Positions 23,567 to 33,324 of a stretch of DNA of 49,592 nt are shown piece after piece (the stretch's first letter is position 1; every line of letters begins with the position of its first letter). Below the pieces are notes generated by a model. That model searched no databases. It was given only the letters and a program-made list of their open reading frames with translations, and was not told the DNA's origin. Both the position numbers and the translations under genes were made by a program. Source of the DNA: an uncultured Fenollaria sp. (GTDB lineage: Bacteria; Bacillota; Clostridia; Tissierellales; Peptoniphilaceae); the NCBI RefSeq assembly GCF_946221515.1, contig NZ_CAMJVK010000006.1:1-49592 (forward strand), read 5' to 3'.

Positions 23567-24923
23567 AATCTCTCTCCTTTATCAGCTCAAATGTCTTCGC
23601 ATCGAAGATGAAGTAGCCCTTCTTCGTGTCAATACGTATCTTTGGCGCAACGGACCCCGCTTCGTCCTTCTTCACTAGATAGACGATACTGATCTTATCA
23701 ATGGACTTAAGCGGATTCTCCTCAGCGTTGTCACGAAGTAAAACTGCGTTCTTCTCAATCAGTTCGAGTATGTTCTTCGTATAGAAAGCTTCTTGTGAGT
23801 CCTTATTGAAGCTGGCCTTATTAACTGAGGCAAAGCGCACTTCGTCCATGAAGACGTCGACGTATGCGTAGTGATCTGCGTCCTTCTCGTAGTTTAGCTT
23901 TAGCCCGTCTAGGTAGTAGTCGAAGCTTATCCTATATCCAACGCTCTCTTCGCTTGTAATCTCTTCTATCTTGGAGACTTTTAGAGGCTTTTCTTCCTTG
24001 ATGCCTTCTTGCAGAAAGCCTATAGCCGTCTCTATCGACTTAAGCAAATTCCTTTCCTTGTAAATCTTCTTAAGTGGGTCAAAGTACTCGATTGAGCCGT
24101 CGTACTTAAGCTTGATAACTTCTGAATCGTAGCTATAAATCTTGGAGAAGTCTTTTTCCTCAAGCTCCTTTAAATACTTTAGCTCCTTATTGAAAAACCT
24201 TTGCGCAAAACTCCTCGCATTCTCCCTGTCAAGTATGTCGAAATCGTGTGCAACTGTGTATTTATCGAAGATGTAGCTCTCGTACTCGTCTTGATACGGT
24301 ATGTATAGTGGGCTTTTCTCCCCAAGTATCCTCGATGCGTTATAGTAGTACGCTAAATTCGGCTTTAGCTCAAGATTATTTACTATAGTGTTTGGTATTG
24401 AAAGAGATGTATTAAGCTCAGTAATCTTGTATATGGAAGCGTCCGTCTTAAACATAGCCTCGCCGCTATATAGAAGGATGGCTATCTCCTTAATATTTTT
24501 ATCGTCATCTATAAAATTATTTTTCTCCATGATATTAAAAGTTCTCGCGATTAATCTTAGAGGGAAATTGTCAATGAAAGTGAAGACAACTGATCTAGAG
24601 CTCTCTATAGCCTTTTCGTACTCCTCTTCGCCAATAAGGCTCACTCTGTAATCATTTTTCGTAAAGACATCAGAAAAAAACCCTTTGAAACTTTGGAAGA
24701 GTCCTTGCTCCCCAGGGTTGTCTAAAACAGTGTGCTTGTCCTTTGAAAAGTTGACGATGGCAGTCTCGGCGCTAATGTAGTCCTTTAGCTCCACCTTCTC
24801 TTTCTCCTTTGCCTCGATACCGACCCTTCTCTCACTAGAAAAGTCCAGCCATAGCTTTGAACTTAAGAATATGGCAAAAATAATCAAGAAAAAAAGAAGG
24901 GCTGTCTTGATTCTTTCTCTCAA
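23547..24923 (-). CDS. yycH: YycH family regulator of WalK
   Basis: 458 residues: one N-terminal membrane helix (IKTALLFFLIIFAIFLSSKLWL) and a large extracellular part with QGLFQSFKGFFSDVFTKNDYRV and a C-terminal domain resembling YycI (IDTKKGYFIFDAKTFELIKE). Length and topology agree with YycH. The assignment leans on gene order (walK, one extra gene, yycH, yycI, walJ) as well as topology. It would act outside the membrane to adjust WalK activity and so control cell-wall hydrolase expression. Confidence 0.78.
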   Translation of the reverse strand: MRERIKTALLFFLIIFAIFLSSKLWLDFSSERRVGIEAKEKEKVELKDYISAETAIVNFSKDKHTVLDNPGEQGLFQSFKGFFSDVFTKNDYRVSLIGEEEYEKAIESSRSVVFTFIDNFPLRLIARTFNIMEKNNFIDDDKNIKEIAILLYSGEAMFKTDASIYKITELNTSLSIPNTIVNNLELKPNLAYYYNASRILGEKSPLYIPYQDEYESYIFDKYTVAHDFDILDRENARSFAQRFFNKELKYLKELEEKDFSKIYSYDSEVIKLKYDGSIEYFDPLKKIYKERNLLKSIETAIGFLQEGIKEEKPLKVSKIEEITSEESVGYRISFDYYLDGLKLNYEKDADHYAYVDVFMDEVRFASVNKASFNKDSQEAFYTKNILELIEKNAVLLRDNAEENPLKSIDKISIVYLVKKDEAGSVAPKIRIDTKKGYFIFDAKTFELIKERDYELEQS

Positions 24924-24934
24924 TCTAGCTCCTC

Positions 24935-25435
24935 CTATCTCAAATTTTTTATTAGATCAATAGTTTTCATAAGTGTAATGCTTTCTGATAACTTATCTGT
25001 GTCAGTTAAGTATATGTAGAAAACCTTCTCCGACTTCGCTGTGCTTATGACTATCTTGTTAAGCCCATTCATAAGGCTAAGCTTTTTGGAGAATATACCT
25101 AAAGATCCAACACTTATACTTGTCTTTGATAGCTCTTCATATCCATCGTCCTTAATCACTTCTTCCTCAAAGTGCTTCTTAAAGTCATCAAGCTTAGGAT
25201 ACTTGTCCTTGTAGCTTTCAAAGTCCTTAAAGCTAATGTCCTTTAGGTAATGTTTTATCTCAACATTCGCATTCTTCGGTGCACTGCCATTGATAAATAA
25301 AGCTTCGTCAATGGTAGAGTATATATCTTGATCAGGTTTTGTAACCTTAAATACATATGCATCTTTCGCAAAAGAAGATGATCCAATTGTGAATATGAAA
25401 AGGCATAAAATAAAGATTAAGACTTTCTTTTTCAT
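24935..25435 (-). CDS. Secreted protein of the wal operon, function unknown
   Basis: 166 residues with a clear signal peptide (MKKKVLIFILCLFIFTIGSSSFA) and no lipobox cysteine. The mature part begins KDAYVFKVTKPDQDIYSTID, then EALFINGSAPKNANVEIKHYL, which reads like an Ig-like or adhesion-type beta strand pattern (INGSAPKNANVEIK). It lies between walK and yycH, a position that in model Firmicutes has no extra gene. I do not recognise a family. A role as an extracytoplasmic partner of WalK or YycH is inferred from location only. GAAGGTA-type ribosome signals precede the start. Confidence 0.55.
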   Translation of the reverse strand: MKKKVLIFILCLFIFTIGSSSFAKDAYVFKVTKPDQDIYSTIDEALFINGSAPKNANVEIKHYLKDISFKDFESYKDKYPKLDDFKKHFEEEVIKDDGYEELSKTSISVGSLGIFSKKLSLMNGLNKIVISTAKSEKVFYIYLTDTDKLSESITLMKTIDLIKNLR

Positions 25436-25509
25436 ACCTTCCCTCCTTATCTACATCTATTATAACATAGATGGGAGGGCTTTAATATTACAGTTGTATT
25501 AAATTGTTA

Positions 25510-27309
25510 TTAATGATTTATTTCTTTATATTCGTCGATTAAGAAGGTAAATGTCGTGCCTATACCAAACTTTGAAGTGAAGACTATGTCTGCTTTGTAG
25601 GCGTTCGCCATCTCCTTAGCGATGGAAAGGCCAAGGCCCGTTCCACCCATCTTTCTCGAGCGGCCTTTTTCGACTCTGTAGAACCTCTCGAAGATTCTCT
25701 TTTGGTCCTTCTCTGGTATGCCTATACCATTGTCAATAACATCGATGTGGATCTTACCTAAAACTGAATATAGTTTTACCTCGATGGTGCCTTCTTCATT
25801 CGTATACTTAATCGCGTTCGATATAAGATTTGTGATGATCTGTTCAAAGGAGTCAGGATCGATCAGCGCCTTAAGCGGCTCGTCAGCAATTGAGTAGATA
25901 AGCTTTTGCTTCTTTTCATCCGCAAGTATCTTTAGCTTGTCAATCGCGTCCTTAACCTTATCATTAAGCACAGTGACCTTGACGTCCTCCCCGCCCTTGT
26001 AATCGATATTCGATAGAAGAAGTAGGTCAAGAACAAGTCTGTTCATCCTGTCCGCTTCCTTCTCGATAACGCCTAGGAACTTGTTTTGCATCTCCTCTGG
26101 TACACCGCCTTCAAGCAGCGTCTCCGAGTAGGACCTTATAGCCGTGATAGGCGTCTTTAACTCGTGCGAAACATTGGCAACGAACTCCTTACGCATATTG
26201 TCAAGCCTGTGCTCCTTAGTTATGTCTTGGAACATGATGATGATGCCGCCAAGACTATAGTCCTCGTTTTCGAATGGCGCATAAGTCATCTTGTAGACAC
26301 CGCCCTTAAGCTCGATCTCCTCTTCGCCTTCAAGGGTAAATGGATTATCGAAATTAATCGATGAAAGCCCAATCTTGTCAAGGTTAAAGTACCTTTGCGT
26401 GTCCCTCTTTATATCAATGTCAATAAGTTTTTGCGCAACAGAGTTAGCGTGAATAAGCTCACCCTCGCTATTTAAGGCGATGATGGCCTCAGTCATATTT
26501 GTAAATATGGTCTCAAGCTTCTTTTGCTCAAGGTCTTTCTCGCTAATGGTCTTGTTTAATTCATTTGTAAGCGTGTTAAACATAGACGCCAGCTTACCTA
26601 TCTCGTCCTTGCTCCTTACCTCAACCTTTTGAGTGAAGTCACCCTCAGCAAGTCTCTTGGCCTTCGCAGTCAAGCTACTGATAGGTGAAACTATTGACGA
26701 AGCGAGTAGATAAGCGATAAGTATCGTTACAAAGATTGCCGCCAAACTGATCACAGTAAGTAATTGTCTCGCCTTCTTTACAGTCGCCTCAACCATCCTT
26801 GTAGAGCTGATTACGTAGACAACGCCCTTGACCTTGCCCTTCTCCGATACGACAGGGTAGCTTAGATGCACTTCGGCGTCTATTCCCTCGCCGATAATCT
26901 TTTCGCTTAAGTTACCCTTTAGAGCCTCAAGTAGCATCGCTTGATTGATCGTCTCAACATCATAAGCGTTTTTGCCTACTATTAGTCTAGTGCCTTCATC
27001 GTTACCCGCAATAACGGATGGGTAGCTGTCGTTACTTATAACGTAGACAAGTTCGTCCGCGTTAAACCTATTCTCATCGATAACAGTCTGTATGTGAGTG
27101 ATTGTGTCTTCGTCAGACCAGTTCTCTTTCGTAAAGTATCTTGAGGTCGAGGTCATGGTCTCAACCTGCTTTTTGATATCGTCCTTTAGGCCCTTCATTA
27201 GCTCAGTTTCAAGCCCTGTAACAATGAAGGCAGCAACGCTCACTAGGACAAATAGTACTAGCGACGCGTAGATGATGACAAACCTAAACTTTATCGAATT
27301 AAACTTCAT
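25510..27309 (-). CDS. walK: WalK (YycG/VicK) sensor histidine kinase
   Basis: 599 residues. Order: transmembrane helix near 9-30; extracytoplasmic sensor domain to about 183 with a FNADELVYVISND...VHLSYPVVSEKGKVKGVVYV Cache/PAS-like pattern; second helix (LLTVISLAAIFVTILIAYLL); HAMP (IVSPISSLTAKAKRLAEGDF); PAS domain from about 265 (NMTEAIIALNSEGELIHANS); HisKA with the phosphorylated histidine in VANVSHELKTPITAIRSYSE (about 380); and HATPase_c with LISNAIKYTNEEG, DNGIGIPEKDQKRIFERFYR and GGTGLGLSIAKE. It senses wall status and phosphorylates WalR. Its start overlaps the walR stop by 11 bases. Confidence 0.95.
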   Translation of the reverse strand: MKFNSIKFRFVIIYASLVLFVLVSVAAFIVTGLETELMKGLKDDIKKQVETMTSTSRYFTKENWSDEDTITHIQTVIDENRFNADELVYVISNDSYPSVIAGNDEGTRLIVGKNAYDVETINQAMLLEALKGNLSEKIIGEGIDAEVHLSYPVVSEKGKVKGVVYVISSTRMVEATVKKARQLLTVISLAAIFVTILIAYLLASSIVSPISSLTAKAKRLAEGDFTQKVEVRSKDEIGKLASMFNTLTNELNKTISEKDLEQKKLETIFTNMTEAIIALNSEGELIHANSVAQKLIDIDIKRDTQRYFNLDKIGLSSINFDNPFTLEGEEEIELKGGVYKMTYAPFENEDYSLGGIIIMFQDITKEHRLDNMRKEFVANVSHELKTPITAIRSYSETLLEGGVPEEMQNKFLGVIEKEADRMNRLVLDLLLLSNIDYKGGEDVKVTVLNDKVKDAIDKLKILADEKKQKLIYSIADEPLKALIDPDSFEQIITNLISNAIKYTNEEGTIEVKLYSVLGKIHIDVIDNGIGIPEKDQKRIFERFYRVEKGRSRKMGGTGLGLSIAKEMANAYKADIVFTSKFGIGTTFTFLIDEYKEINH

Positions 27310-27985
27310 TTGAGATGTAATAACCCATGTTTCTTCTTGTCTTGATGTATTTGTAGTCGTCTGTTAATTTCTCGTCAACTTTTTCGCGCACACGTCTGAT
27401 AGTTACGTCGACAGTCCTTACGTCTCCGATGTAGTCGTAGCCCCAAACGTCCTTAAGTAGATCCGCCCTTGAAAATACTTCGTTAGGGTGCTGCATCAGA
27501 TACTTTAGCACTTCAAACTCACGAAGAGTTAGCTCAACCGGTTTTTCCTTCTTAAATACTTGTAATAGAGTCATATCCATCCTTATATCGCCTATGGTAA
27601 TGGAGTTTTCAGTCGATTTACTCTTAGGCGCGCGTCTAAGATTCGCCTCAACCCTTGCAATTAACTCTCTTATGCCAAATGGCTTAGTGATGTAGTCGTC
27701 AGCGCCAAGCTCTAGACCCTTGACTTTATCAGCTTCCTCTTCCTTCGCAGTCAGCATAAGGATAGGGAACTTATACTTTTGTCTTAAAAGCTCAAGCGTC
27801 TTAAAGCCGTCCATCTCAGGCATCATGACGTCAAGTAGCATTAGGTCCGGCTCGTATTCATTCACTGCAAGAAGCGCTTCTTTGCCGTCGTGAACCGCCT
27901 TTGTCTCAAAACCTTCCTTTTGTAAATTGAACTCGATGATATCAGTTATCGTCGTTTCGTCGTCAACAATTAGTATATAACCCAT
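27299..27985 (-). CDS. walR: WalR (YycF/VicR) response regulator
   Basis: 228 residues. The receiver domain contains ILIVDDETTITDIIEFNLQK, the phosphoacceptor aspartate in LMLLDVMMPEMDG (about residue 53), the T in ILMLTAKEEE and the K in YITKPFGIREL. The OmpR-type winged helix contains LREFEVLKYLMQHPNEVFSR and VRTVDVTIRRVREKVDE, which is highly conserved in WalR. It controls cell-wall hydrolases and is usually essential. First gene of the core wal unit, 18 bases after the ftsH stop. Confidence 0.96.
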   Translation of the reverse strand: MGYILIVDDETTITDIIEFNLQKEGFETKAVHDGKEALLAVNEYEPDLMLLDVMMPEMDGFKTLELLRQKYKFPILMLTAKEEEADKVKGLELGADDYITKPFGIRELIARVEANLRRAPKSKSTENSITIGDIRMDMTLLQVFKKEKPVELTLREFEVLKYLMQHPNEVFSRADLLKDVWGYDYIGDVRTVDVTIRRVREKVDEKLTDDYKYIKTRRNMGYYISNEV

Positions 27986-28003
27986 AACTCCTACTCCTTA
28001 TTT

Positions 28004-30130
28004 TTATATATTACTATCCTCTTCTACGATTATGGCCTTGCCACCATCGTCATTTTTCTCATCTTGAGTATTTTTGTCTTCTGTAGTAGAATCGCTATCA
28101 ATAGTAGAATCGCTATCTTTAGTAAAATCACTTTCTTTACTAAAATCACTTTCTTTAGTATTTTCGCTTACTTCGCCATTTTCACCATTGCCATCACTAT
28201 TAGCATTATCATCTTCATTAAAGATCTTCATAAACTCTTCTCCGCTGATGGTTTCTTTCTCGATAAGGTATTTTGAAATCTTATCAAGCTTAGTCCTATG
28301 CTCACGAAGTATGCGTTTTGCTTCTTCATAAGCCTCTGCAATAAGGTTTTTGACGATATCATCGACCTTGGCAAAGGTGTCTTGGCTCGCTGTGAGCTCA
28401 CCTGCGCCTCCTAGGTAGCGGTTTCCTTCGCTCATTAGGCTCATCATAGGGAAGTCGTCGCTCATGCCGTAGCGCATAACCATGTTCCTAGCGATGTTTG
28501 TGATTTGCTCTATGTCGTTACTAGCGCCAGTCGTAATTACGCCGAAGACTATATCCTCAGCGGCTCTACCGCCTGATGCAGTGACCATCATATTGAAGAG
28601 CTCTTCCTTGTCCATAAGGAACTTTTCTTCTGTATCGGACTGTAGTGTATAGCCGAGTGCGCCCGATGTCCTTGGTATGATTGTGATCTTCTCAACTGGG
28701 GCGCTCTTCTTTTGAACGGCTGCGACTATCGCGTGACCAACTTCGTGGTAGCTGATCATTTCACGCTCTTTCTTTGAGATAATCATAGTTTTTCTTTGAT
28801 AGCCAACTATAACTACTTCAACTGACTCTTGTAAATCCTCTTGTATTACATAATCTCTTTTATTTCTAACTGCTCTAAGTGCCGCTTCGTTCACGATATT
28901 TGCAAGGTCTGCGCCTGATGCGCCTGCTGTAAGTAGACCTATCTTTTTAAAGTCTACATCGTCTGACATCTTGATATTTCTTGAGTGTACCTTTAATACG
29001 GCTATTCTACCATTAAGATCAGGTAATTCAACTGGTATACGCCTGTCGAAACGACCTGGACGTAGTAAGGCTGGGTCAAGTACTTCTGGTCTATTTGTTG
29101 CCGCAAGTACCACTATACCTTTTTTGGAGTCAAAGCCGTCCATCTCTGTAAGTAATTGGTTTAGAGCTTGCTCTCTCTCGTCGTTTGAGGAGAAAGATCC
29201 TTCACGTGACTTACCTATGGCGTCGATCTCGTCTATAAATATGATGCATGGCGCCTTCTCTTGCGCTTCTTTGAATAATTCTCTAACTCTCTTGGCTGCA
29301 AGTCCCACGAACATCTCTACGAAGGATGAACCCGATATAGAGATGAATGGCACGTCTGCTTCGCCCGCAACTGCTTGTGCTAGAAGCGTTTTACCTGTGC
29401 CCGGAGGTCCTACGAGTAAGGCTCCTTTAGGAAGGTTGGCGCCTATCTTGGCGTACCTTTCTGGATAGTGAAGGAAGTCGACTATCTCTAGAAGCATCTC
29501 CTTCGCTTCTTCTTGGCCCGCAACGTCTTCGAAAGTCTTCTTTTGCTTGCCTTTTACATAAATTTTGGCGCCCGATTTGCCGAAACCAAATTTATCAAGG
29601 CCGCCGCCCATATCCTTGAATAAAATTCTGGATAGAACGAGACCCATAATCAAAAATGTCGCTATCGGTAGTAGGAAGCCCAAGATTTTTACTAATATCG
29701 ATGGCTCTTCGATGATCTCGCTGCCGAAGTGAACGCCCTTTGCCTCAAGCTTTTCTGTAAGGCCGTCGTAGTCCCACTCGCCTGTGATGAAGACTCTAAG
29801 CTCTTCGTCTTCACTCTTGCTTATGGCCTTGCCACTTTTATCTAATTTTGCTTTTTCAAATTTTAATTTCTTGTCATTGTCTTTGTCGCGAACGGCCACG
29901 TAATCAGGCTTAAGCTGAAATACGATGTTGCCGCCCATCTTTTGCACCTTGTCAACAACGCCCTCGTCAATCGCTTCCAAAAAGGCATCGTAAGTGACCT
30001 TCTCAACATTTGGCTTCATGATGTCCTTCATGAAAAAGACGTTGAAGAAGTAGGCAATGATTAGTATAACTATATAATAATAGACGAGAGACTTCTTAGG
30101 TCCCTTCTTGTCTTTATTGTTCTTATCCAT
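28004..30130 (-). CDS. ftsH: ATP-dependent zinc metalloprotease FtsH
   Basis: 708 residues. Two transmembrane helices (about 17-34 and 145-165) flank an extracytoplasmic domain. The AAA domain has Walker A GPPGTGKT at 241-248, Walker B CIIFIDEIDAIG at 295-306 and arginine finger RPGRFDRR at 357-364. The zinc site HEVGH is at 462-466. The protease degrades misfolded membrane and some soluble proteins. The C-terminal 60-70 residues are an acidic Ser/Thr/Asp-rich tail (SDFSKESDFTKDSDSTIDSD) coded by an 18-base tandem repeat, much longer and more acidic than usual. It lies directly upstream of walR in the same direction. In most Firmicutes ftsH is next to tilS-hpt, so this link with wal is unusual. 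Confidence 0.95.
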   Translation of the reverse strand: MDKNNKDKKGPKKSLVYYYIVILIIAYFFNVFFMKDIMKPNVEKVTYDAFLEAIDEGVVDKVQKMGGNIVFQLKPDYVAVRDKDNDKKLKFEKAKLDKSGKAISKSEDEELRVFITGEWDYDGLTEKLEAKGVHFGSEIIEEPSILVKILGFLLPIATFLIMGLVLSRILFKDMGGGLDKFGFGKSGAKIYVKGKQKKTFEDVAGQEEAKEMLLEIVDFLHYPERYAKIGANLPKGALLVGPPGTGKTLLAQAVAGEADVPFISISGSSFVEMFVGLAAKRVRELFKEAQEKAPCIIFIDEIDAIGKSREGSFSSNDEREQALNQLLTEMDGFDSKKGIVVLAATNRPEVLDPALLRPGRFDRRIPVELPDLNGRIAVLKVHSRNIKMSDDVDFKKIGLLTAGASGADLANIVNEAALRAVRNKRDYVIQEDLQESVEVVIVGYQRKTMIISKKEREMISYHEVGHAIVAAVQKKSAPVEKITIIPRTSGALGYTLQSDTEEKFLMDKEELFNMMVTASGGRAAEDIVFGVITTGASNDIEQITNIARNMVMRYGMSDDFPMMSLMSEGNRYLGGAGELTASQDTFAKVDDIVKNLIAEAYEEAKRILREHRTKLDKISKYLIEKETISGEEFMKIFNEDDNANSDGNGENGEVSENTKESDFSKESDFTKDSDSTIDSDSTTEDKNTQDEKNDDGGKAIIVEEDSNI
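28083..28165. repeat. 18-bp tandem repeat inside the ftsH tail
   Basis: About four to five degenerate copies of an 18-base unit (ATAGTAGAATCGCTATCT / TTAGTAAAATCACTTTCT) encode the hexapeptide pattern (S/T)-K-(E/D)-S-D-(F/S). The period keeps the frame, so copy number could vary without breaking the gene. Confidence 0.7.
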
Positions 30131-30227
30131 GTTCTCACTCCTTTATTAAGTATATATACCCATTCGGCCATATACTTAGCTATTTTAATTTTAACACAAA
30201 AATCTATTTTTTTCAATAAAGCAAGGC

Positions 30228-30255
30228 AGAAAAAAAGAACTGCTCTCACAGTCCT
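30228..30255 (-). terminator. Terminator of the phosphodiester glycosidase gene
   Basis: The stem AGAACTG/CAGTCCT (one G-T pair) with a 6-base loop is followed by seven T on the minus strand. It separates the gene from ftsH. Confidence 0.75.
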
Positions 30256-30297
30256 TTTTCATTTAATCTATTCTATAATAATAGTCTCTATACCATA

Positions 30298-33066
30298 TTA
30301 ATAGTTAGCGATTACATATGCACTTGCGTTTGGATTGAAAGTGAATTGCACGTAGCTCCTCTTAACTAGGTCGGCCTTTGTCTTGATAGGTTTGTTGAAG
30401 ACGTTGATGTATCTCACCTTATCAAGCACTTTGACGGACGCTTCGTTTGAGCCGGCAACGACGTAGACGTTTTTGCCCATGTCGGCAAGCTCCTTAAGCT
30501 TCGCGTGAAGTAATTCTGCTTCTTTCTTGTCAGTGAAGCCGCCCTTGCCAAAGACAGGGCTAGTCATAGTCACAACAACGTTCTTTTGCGTGATGTTCTT
30601 AAGGCTGCCTGTGATATAGCTCCACTCTTTTGCGTCGGAAAGTCTTAGTGACCTCTTCGAAGTATTTAGGTTTAGTATAAAGGCGTTTGTCGTTGCGCTT
30701 GTCGAGAAGACGTTTCCATTCTTAAGAAGGTTCTTCGAAACTGCCTTCTTCAAGGCGCTGTCGTAGCTATTAAGCGTAATTCCTGTGTCAACTTTATTCA
30801 TCTTATTGATTATGGCAGCCTTGGCGCCTGCAAAATTCTTGTCTTGATTAGCGTCGTAGCCTGTAACCACTAGGTATTCGCCGCCACGAGCCTTTGCTAA
30901 GAAGCCTTTTTGACTATCTGCCAAGACGGATGAATTGTCGATGGCGTTTTCAAATTTGTGTTCATATAGTAAATCGATCGCATCGACCAAGATCTTTGAC
31001 TTGACCATGGCAGAGTTATTGGAGCTGCCAATGTAGATGTTTAGTAGGCTATATGGATACGCCTCGTTGTCAGGAATTTCTGCCTCAAGATATCTGTAGT
31101 CACTAAAGTTAATCTTTTCAGTGAAAGTGATTTGCTCAGCAAAGCCTTCGCTGTCCTTGATAGTCGCCTTAAGCATAGCGCCCTTCGCGTCGCCCTTGAC
31201 CCAGATGCCAAGCCTCTTTGGCTTTCCTTCTAAAACTGGTGCCTTCTTGAAGCTTATATACGCAGCTCTCGAGTCATCAAGCTTTGAAAAGTCGTAGTTA
31301 AGCTCAAGTGCTCCGCTTCCTTGCTTAGCGTCCTTTGAAATTTTTAGGCTAGCAGCCACTTTATCAGCTGGGAAGCTCGATGCCTTAATATTGTCAAGGC
31401 TTTCAAAGTCAAGTAGCGGCTTTGTATTGAAGCCAATAGTTACTGGGATGTTCTTATAAGTATTTTTATAGCCCATGGTAATGTAGCCGTAGCCGATATT
31501 ATTTGATGCAGTGAAAACATTTCCGCTCATCGCACCAACTTTGCCCCAGATGGAGAAATTAATGCTCGAAGTCGGTATCTTCGCGCTGCGGCCTTGATTA
31601 TCTAGACCAATAATATCTTTTATAGTAAATTTATCGCCAGGTTTTGCGTTTATCTTCTCAGTAGAACTCCTTAGCTCAACCGGCTCTGAGTATACTTCGA
31701 TGTTTTTCGTATCGCTCGCACCTTGGTAAGTGACTGTGATTTGTGAAACTCCTTGAGCAGCGCCAATAAAACTGCCTCCTGCACATGATGCGCCATTCGT
31801 AGCGCTTGCACTTACTGCATTTGCGTCAACTCTAACTGGATTGTTGCTTGCGTCGTAAGCTTTAACACTATAGCCTACTGGTACACCAGGGAAAGCCTTG
31901 TCAGTATCAAGCTCAAGCTCAATTCTTGATGCAGCGCCTGGATTGTCGTTCGAGAAAACGCCAACGCCCGATACAACAGCTCTTGGAGTGCCGCCCGATG
32001 GCTTGTTGATGATCTCAGCCGAGTCCATCGCCTTAGTCTTTTTGACCATGGTAGTCGATCCGCCGCCATCAAGGTTCATCGCATTGTAGCAGCCGAAGCT
32101 CTTGAAGAGTTCGCCGAATTCCTTTTGAGTGAGACCCGCATAGCCATTCCTTCCGTCAACAGTGATGATGACTATCTTTGAGCCGTCTTGAGTGACGCCT
32201 ATACCAGTTCTTGGGTGTCTGCCTTTATTAACAATGTTAGTTTGCATTGCTACGCCATTTTTCAAGATGATCGAGCCGCCGCCCATAGCGAATTTTAGAC
32301 CATTGTGGTCAACATTTGAAGTTACTTGTAGTTCAAGCGGAGTGCCAAGAGTTAGACTTGCTAGAGGCGAATCATTTTGGCTAAGCACGTAGCCATCTTG
32401 AGGGATGTCGAAAGGCTCGCCGTTCGTTCTAATGTCAGCAACAACGCCATTAACCACAAGGATTTCAGTCATGTTCGCAGCCTTAGCACCGAAACTCTTC
32501 TTGCCCCAGTCCCTTGTTAGTAGAGAAAGGTACTTGTAGCCGCCGTAAGCCTTGTTGTAGCCACTAACGTGGTACTTTGCGCCAGTAAGTTTATTTAAGA
32601 TGTCAACAGATTGAGTGATGTAGCCCACATGCGAGTCGCCAGCACTGCTTTGGTAGAAGACAGGCAGATTGTTCTTGCCCTCTTGAGCCGAGCTGATAAG
32701 TTTGCCGTCATTCACAATCACGCCAAGCGTCGATGGATGCGGTTGGTAGTTGAAGTAGTCGCCGTTAACACCAGCAACGGCGCCACTTACAGAGACCATG
32801 TCCTTTACATTCGACCTGTGAGATACACCTTCAGTGTTAAACATCGCCTTGATCTCGTTCATGCCGCTAGTCGCGTCAATAGTCAAGACATTTAAGTTTT
32901 GCCAGCCCTCAGAGGTGAACCTCTCGATGTTCGCGCGATGCACGCCGCTCGCCAAATACTCTTCCTTTCTTTCTTCGTTAATTATATAAGCTAAAGAACT
33001 TTGACTTAAAATCGAAAATGCAAGCGTTGCGCTCAGAGCGATACTTGCTATACGTTTAAATTTCAT
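30298..33066 (-). CDS. Secreted phosphodiester glycosidase domain (NAGPA-like) protein
   Basis: 922 residues from the ATG at 33066. An upstream in-frame ATG at 33087 would put the AAGGAAGGA ribosome site inside the gene. A signal peptide (RIASIALSATLAFSILSQSS) is followed by the NAGPA domain (about 60-375): VAGVNGDYFNYQPHPSTLGV, GRHPRTGIGVTQDGSKIVII and the signature NLDGGGSTTMV. Next come Ig-like domains (VELRSSTEKINAKPGDKFTI), a carbohydrate-binding-like region (KRLGIWVKGDAKGAMLKATI), and a C-terminal region resembling the metallophosphatase-type domain often attached to such proteins (AFILNLNTSKRSLRLSDAKE). The known activity class cleaves sugar phosphodiesters; here it probably acts on wall polymers or capsule. 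Confidence 0.85.
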   Translation of the reverse strand: MKFKRIASIALSATLAFSILSQSSLAYIINEERKEEYLASGVHRANIERFTSEGWQNLNVLTIDATSGMNEIKAMFNTEGVSHRSNVKDMVSVSGAVAGVNGDYFNYQPHPSTLGVIVNDGKLISSAQEGKNNLPVFYQSSAGDSHVGYITQSVDILNKLTGAKYHVSGYNKAYGGYKYLSLLTRDWGKKSFGAKAANMTEILVVNGVVADIRTNGEPFDIPQDGYVLSQNDSPLASLTLGTPLELQVTSNVDHNGLKFAMGGGSIILKNGVAMQTNIVNKGRHPRTGIGVTQDGSKIVIITVDGRNGYAGLTQKEFGELFKSFGCYNAMNLDGGGSTTMVKKTKAMDSAEIINKPSGGTPRAVVSGVGVFSNDNPGAASRIELELDTDKAFPGVPVGYSVKAYDASNNPVRVDANAVSASATNGASCAGGSFIGAAQGVSQITVTYQGASDTKNIEVYSEPVELRSSTEKINAKPGDKFTIKDIIGLDNQGRSAKIPTSSINFSIWGKVGAMSGNVFTASNNIGYGYITMGYKNTYKNIPVTIGFNTKPLLDFESLDNIKASSFPADKVAASLKISKDAKQGSGALELNYDFSKLDDSRAAYISFKKAPVLEGKPKRLGIWVKGDAKGAMLKATIKDSEGFAEQITFTEKINFSDYRYLEAEIPDNEAYPYSLLNIYIGSSNNSAMVKSKILVDAIDLLYEHKFENAIDNSSVLADSQKGFLAKARGGEYLVVTGYDANQDKNFAGAKAAIINKMNKVDTGITLNSYDSALKKAVSKNLLKNGNVFSTSATTNAFILNLNTSKRSLRLSDAKEWSYITGSLKNITQKNVVVTMTSPVFGKGGFTDKKEAELLHAKLKELADMGKNVYVVAGSNEASVKVLDKVRYINVFNKPIKTKADLVKRSYVQFTFNPNASAYVIANY

Positions 33067-33277
33067 TTTATCCTTCCTTTCTATCATACGTCTCCATTAT
33101 ATAACAAAAACGATCAACTTTGTTAATATTCATGCAATTGTAACTATTTTGAAATATTGAGAATGGTTTAAGAGCGATAGATATAAAGATAAAATAAAAA
33201 TATTGTAAATTCGTGAGATAATAGAAGAAAAACTATAATAATAGTAGTTTTAATGAGAAAATAAGATTTATCTTCAC

Positions 33278-33306
33278 TTGCAAGAATGTTTGGAGAACGG
33301 TATAAT
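33278..33306 (+). promoter_or_regulatory. Promoter of tRNA-Pro
   Basis: TTGCAA (33278-33283) and TATAAT (33301-33306) are 17 bases apart; the mature tRNA begins 18 bases after the -10 box. Confidence 0.7.
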
Positions 33307-33324
33307 AGGTGAGTAATATTTCGG

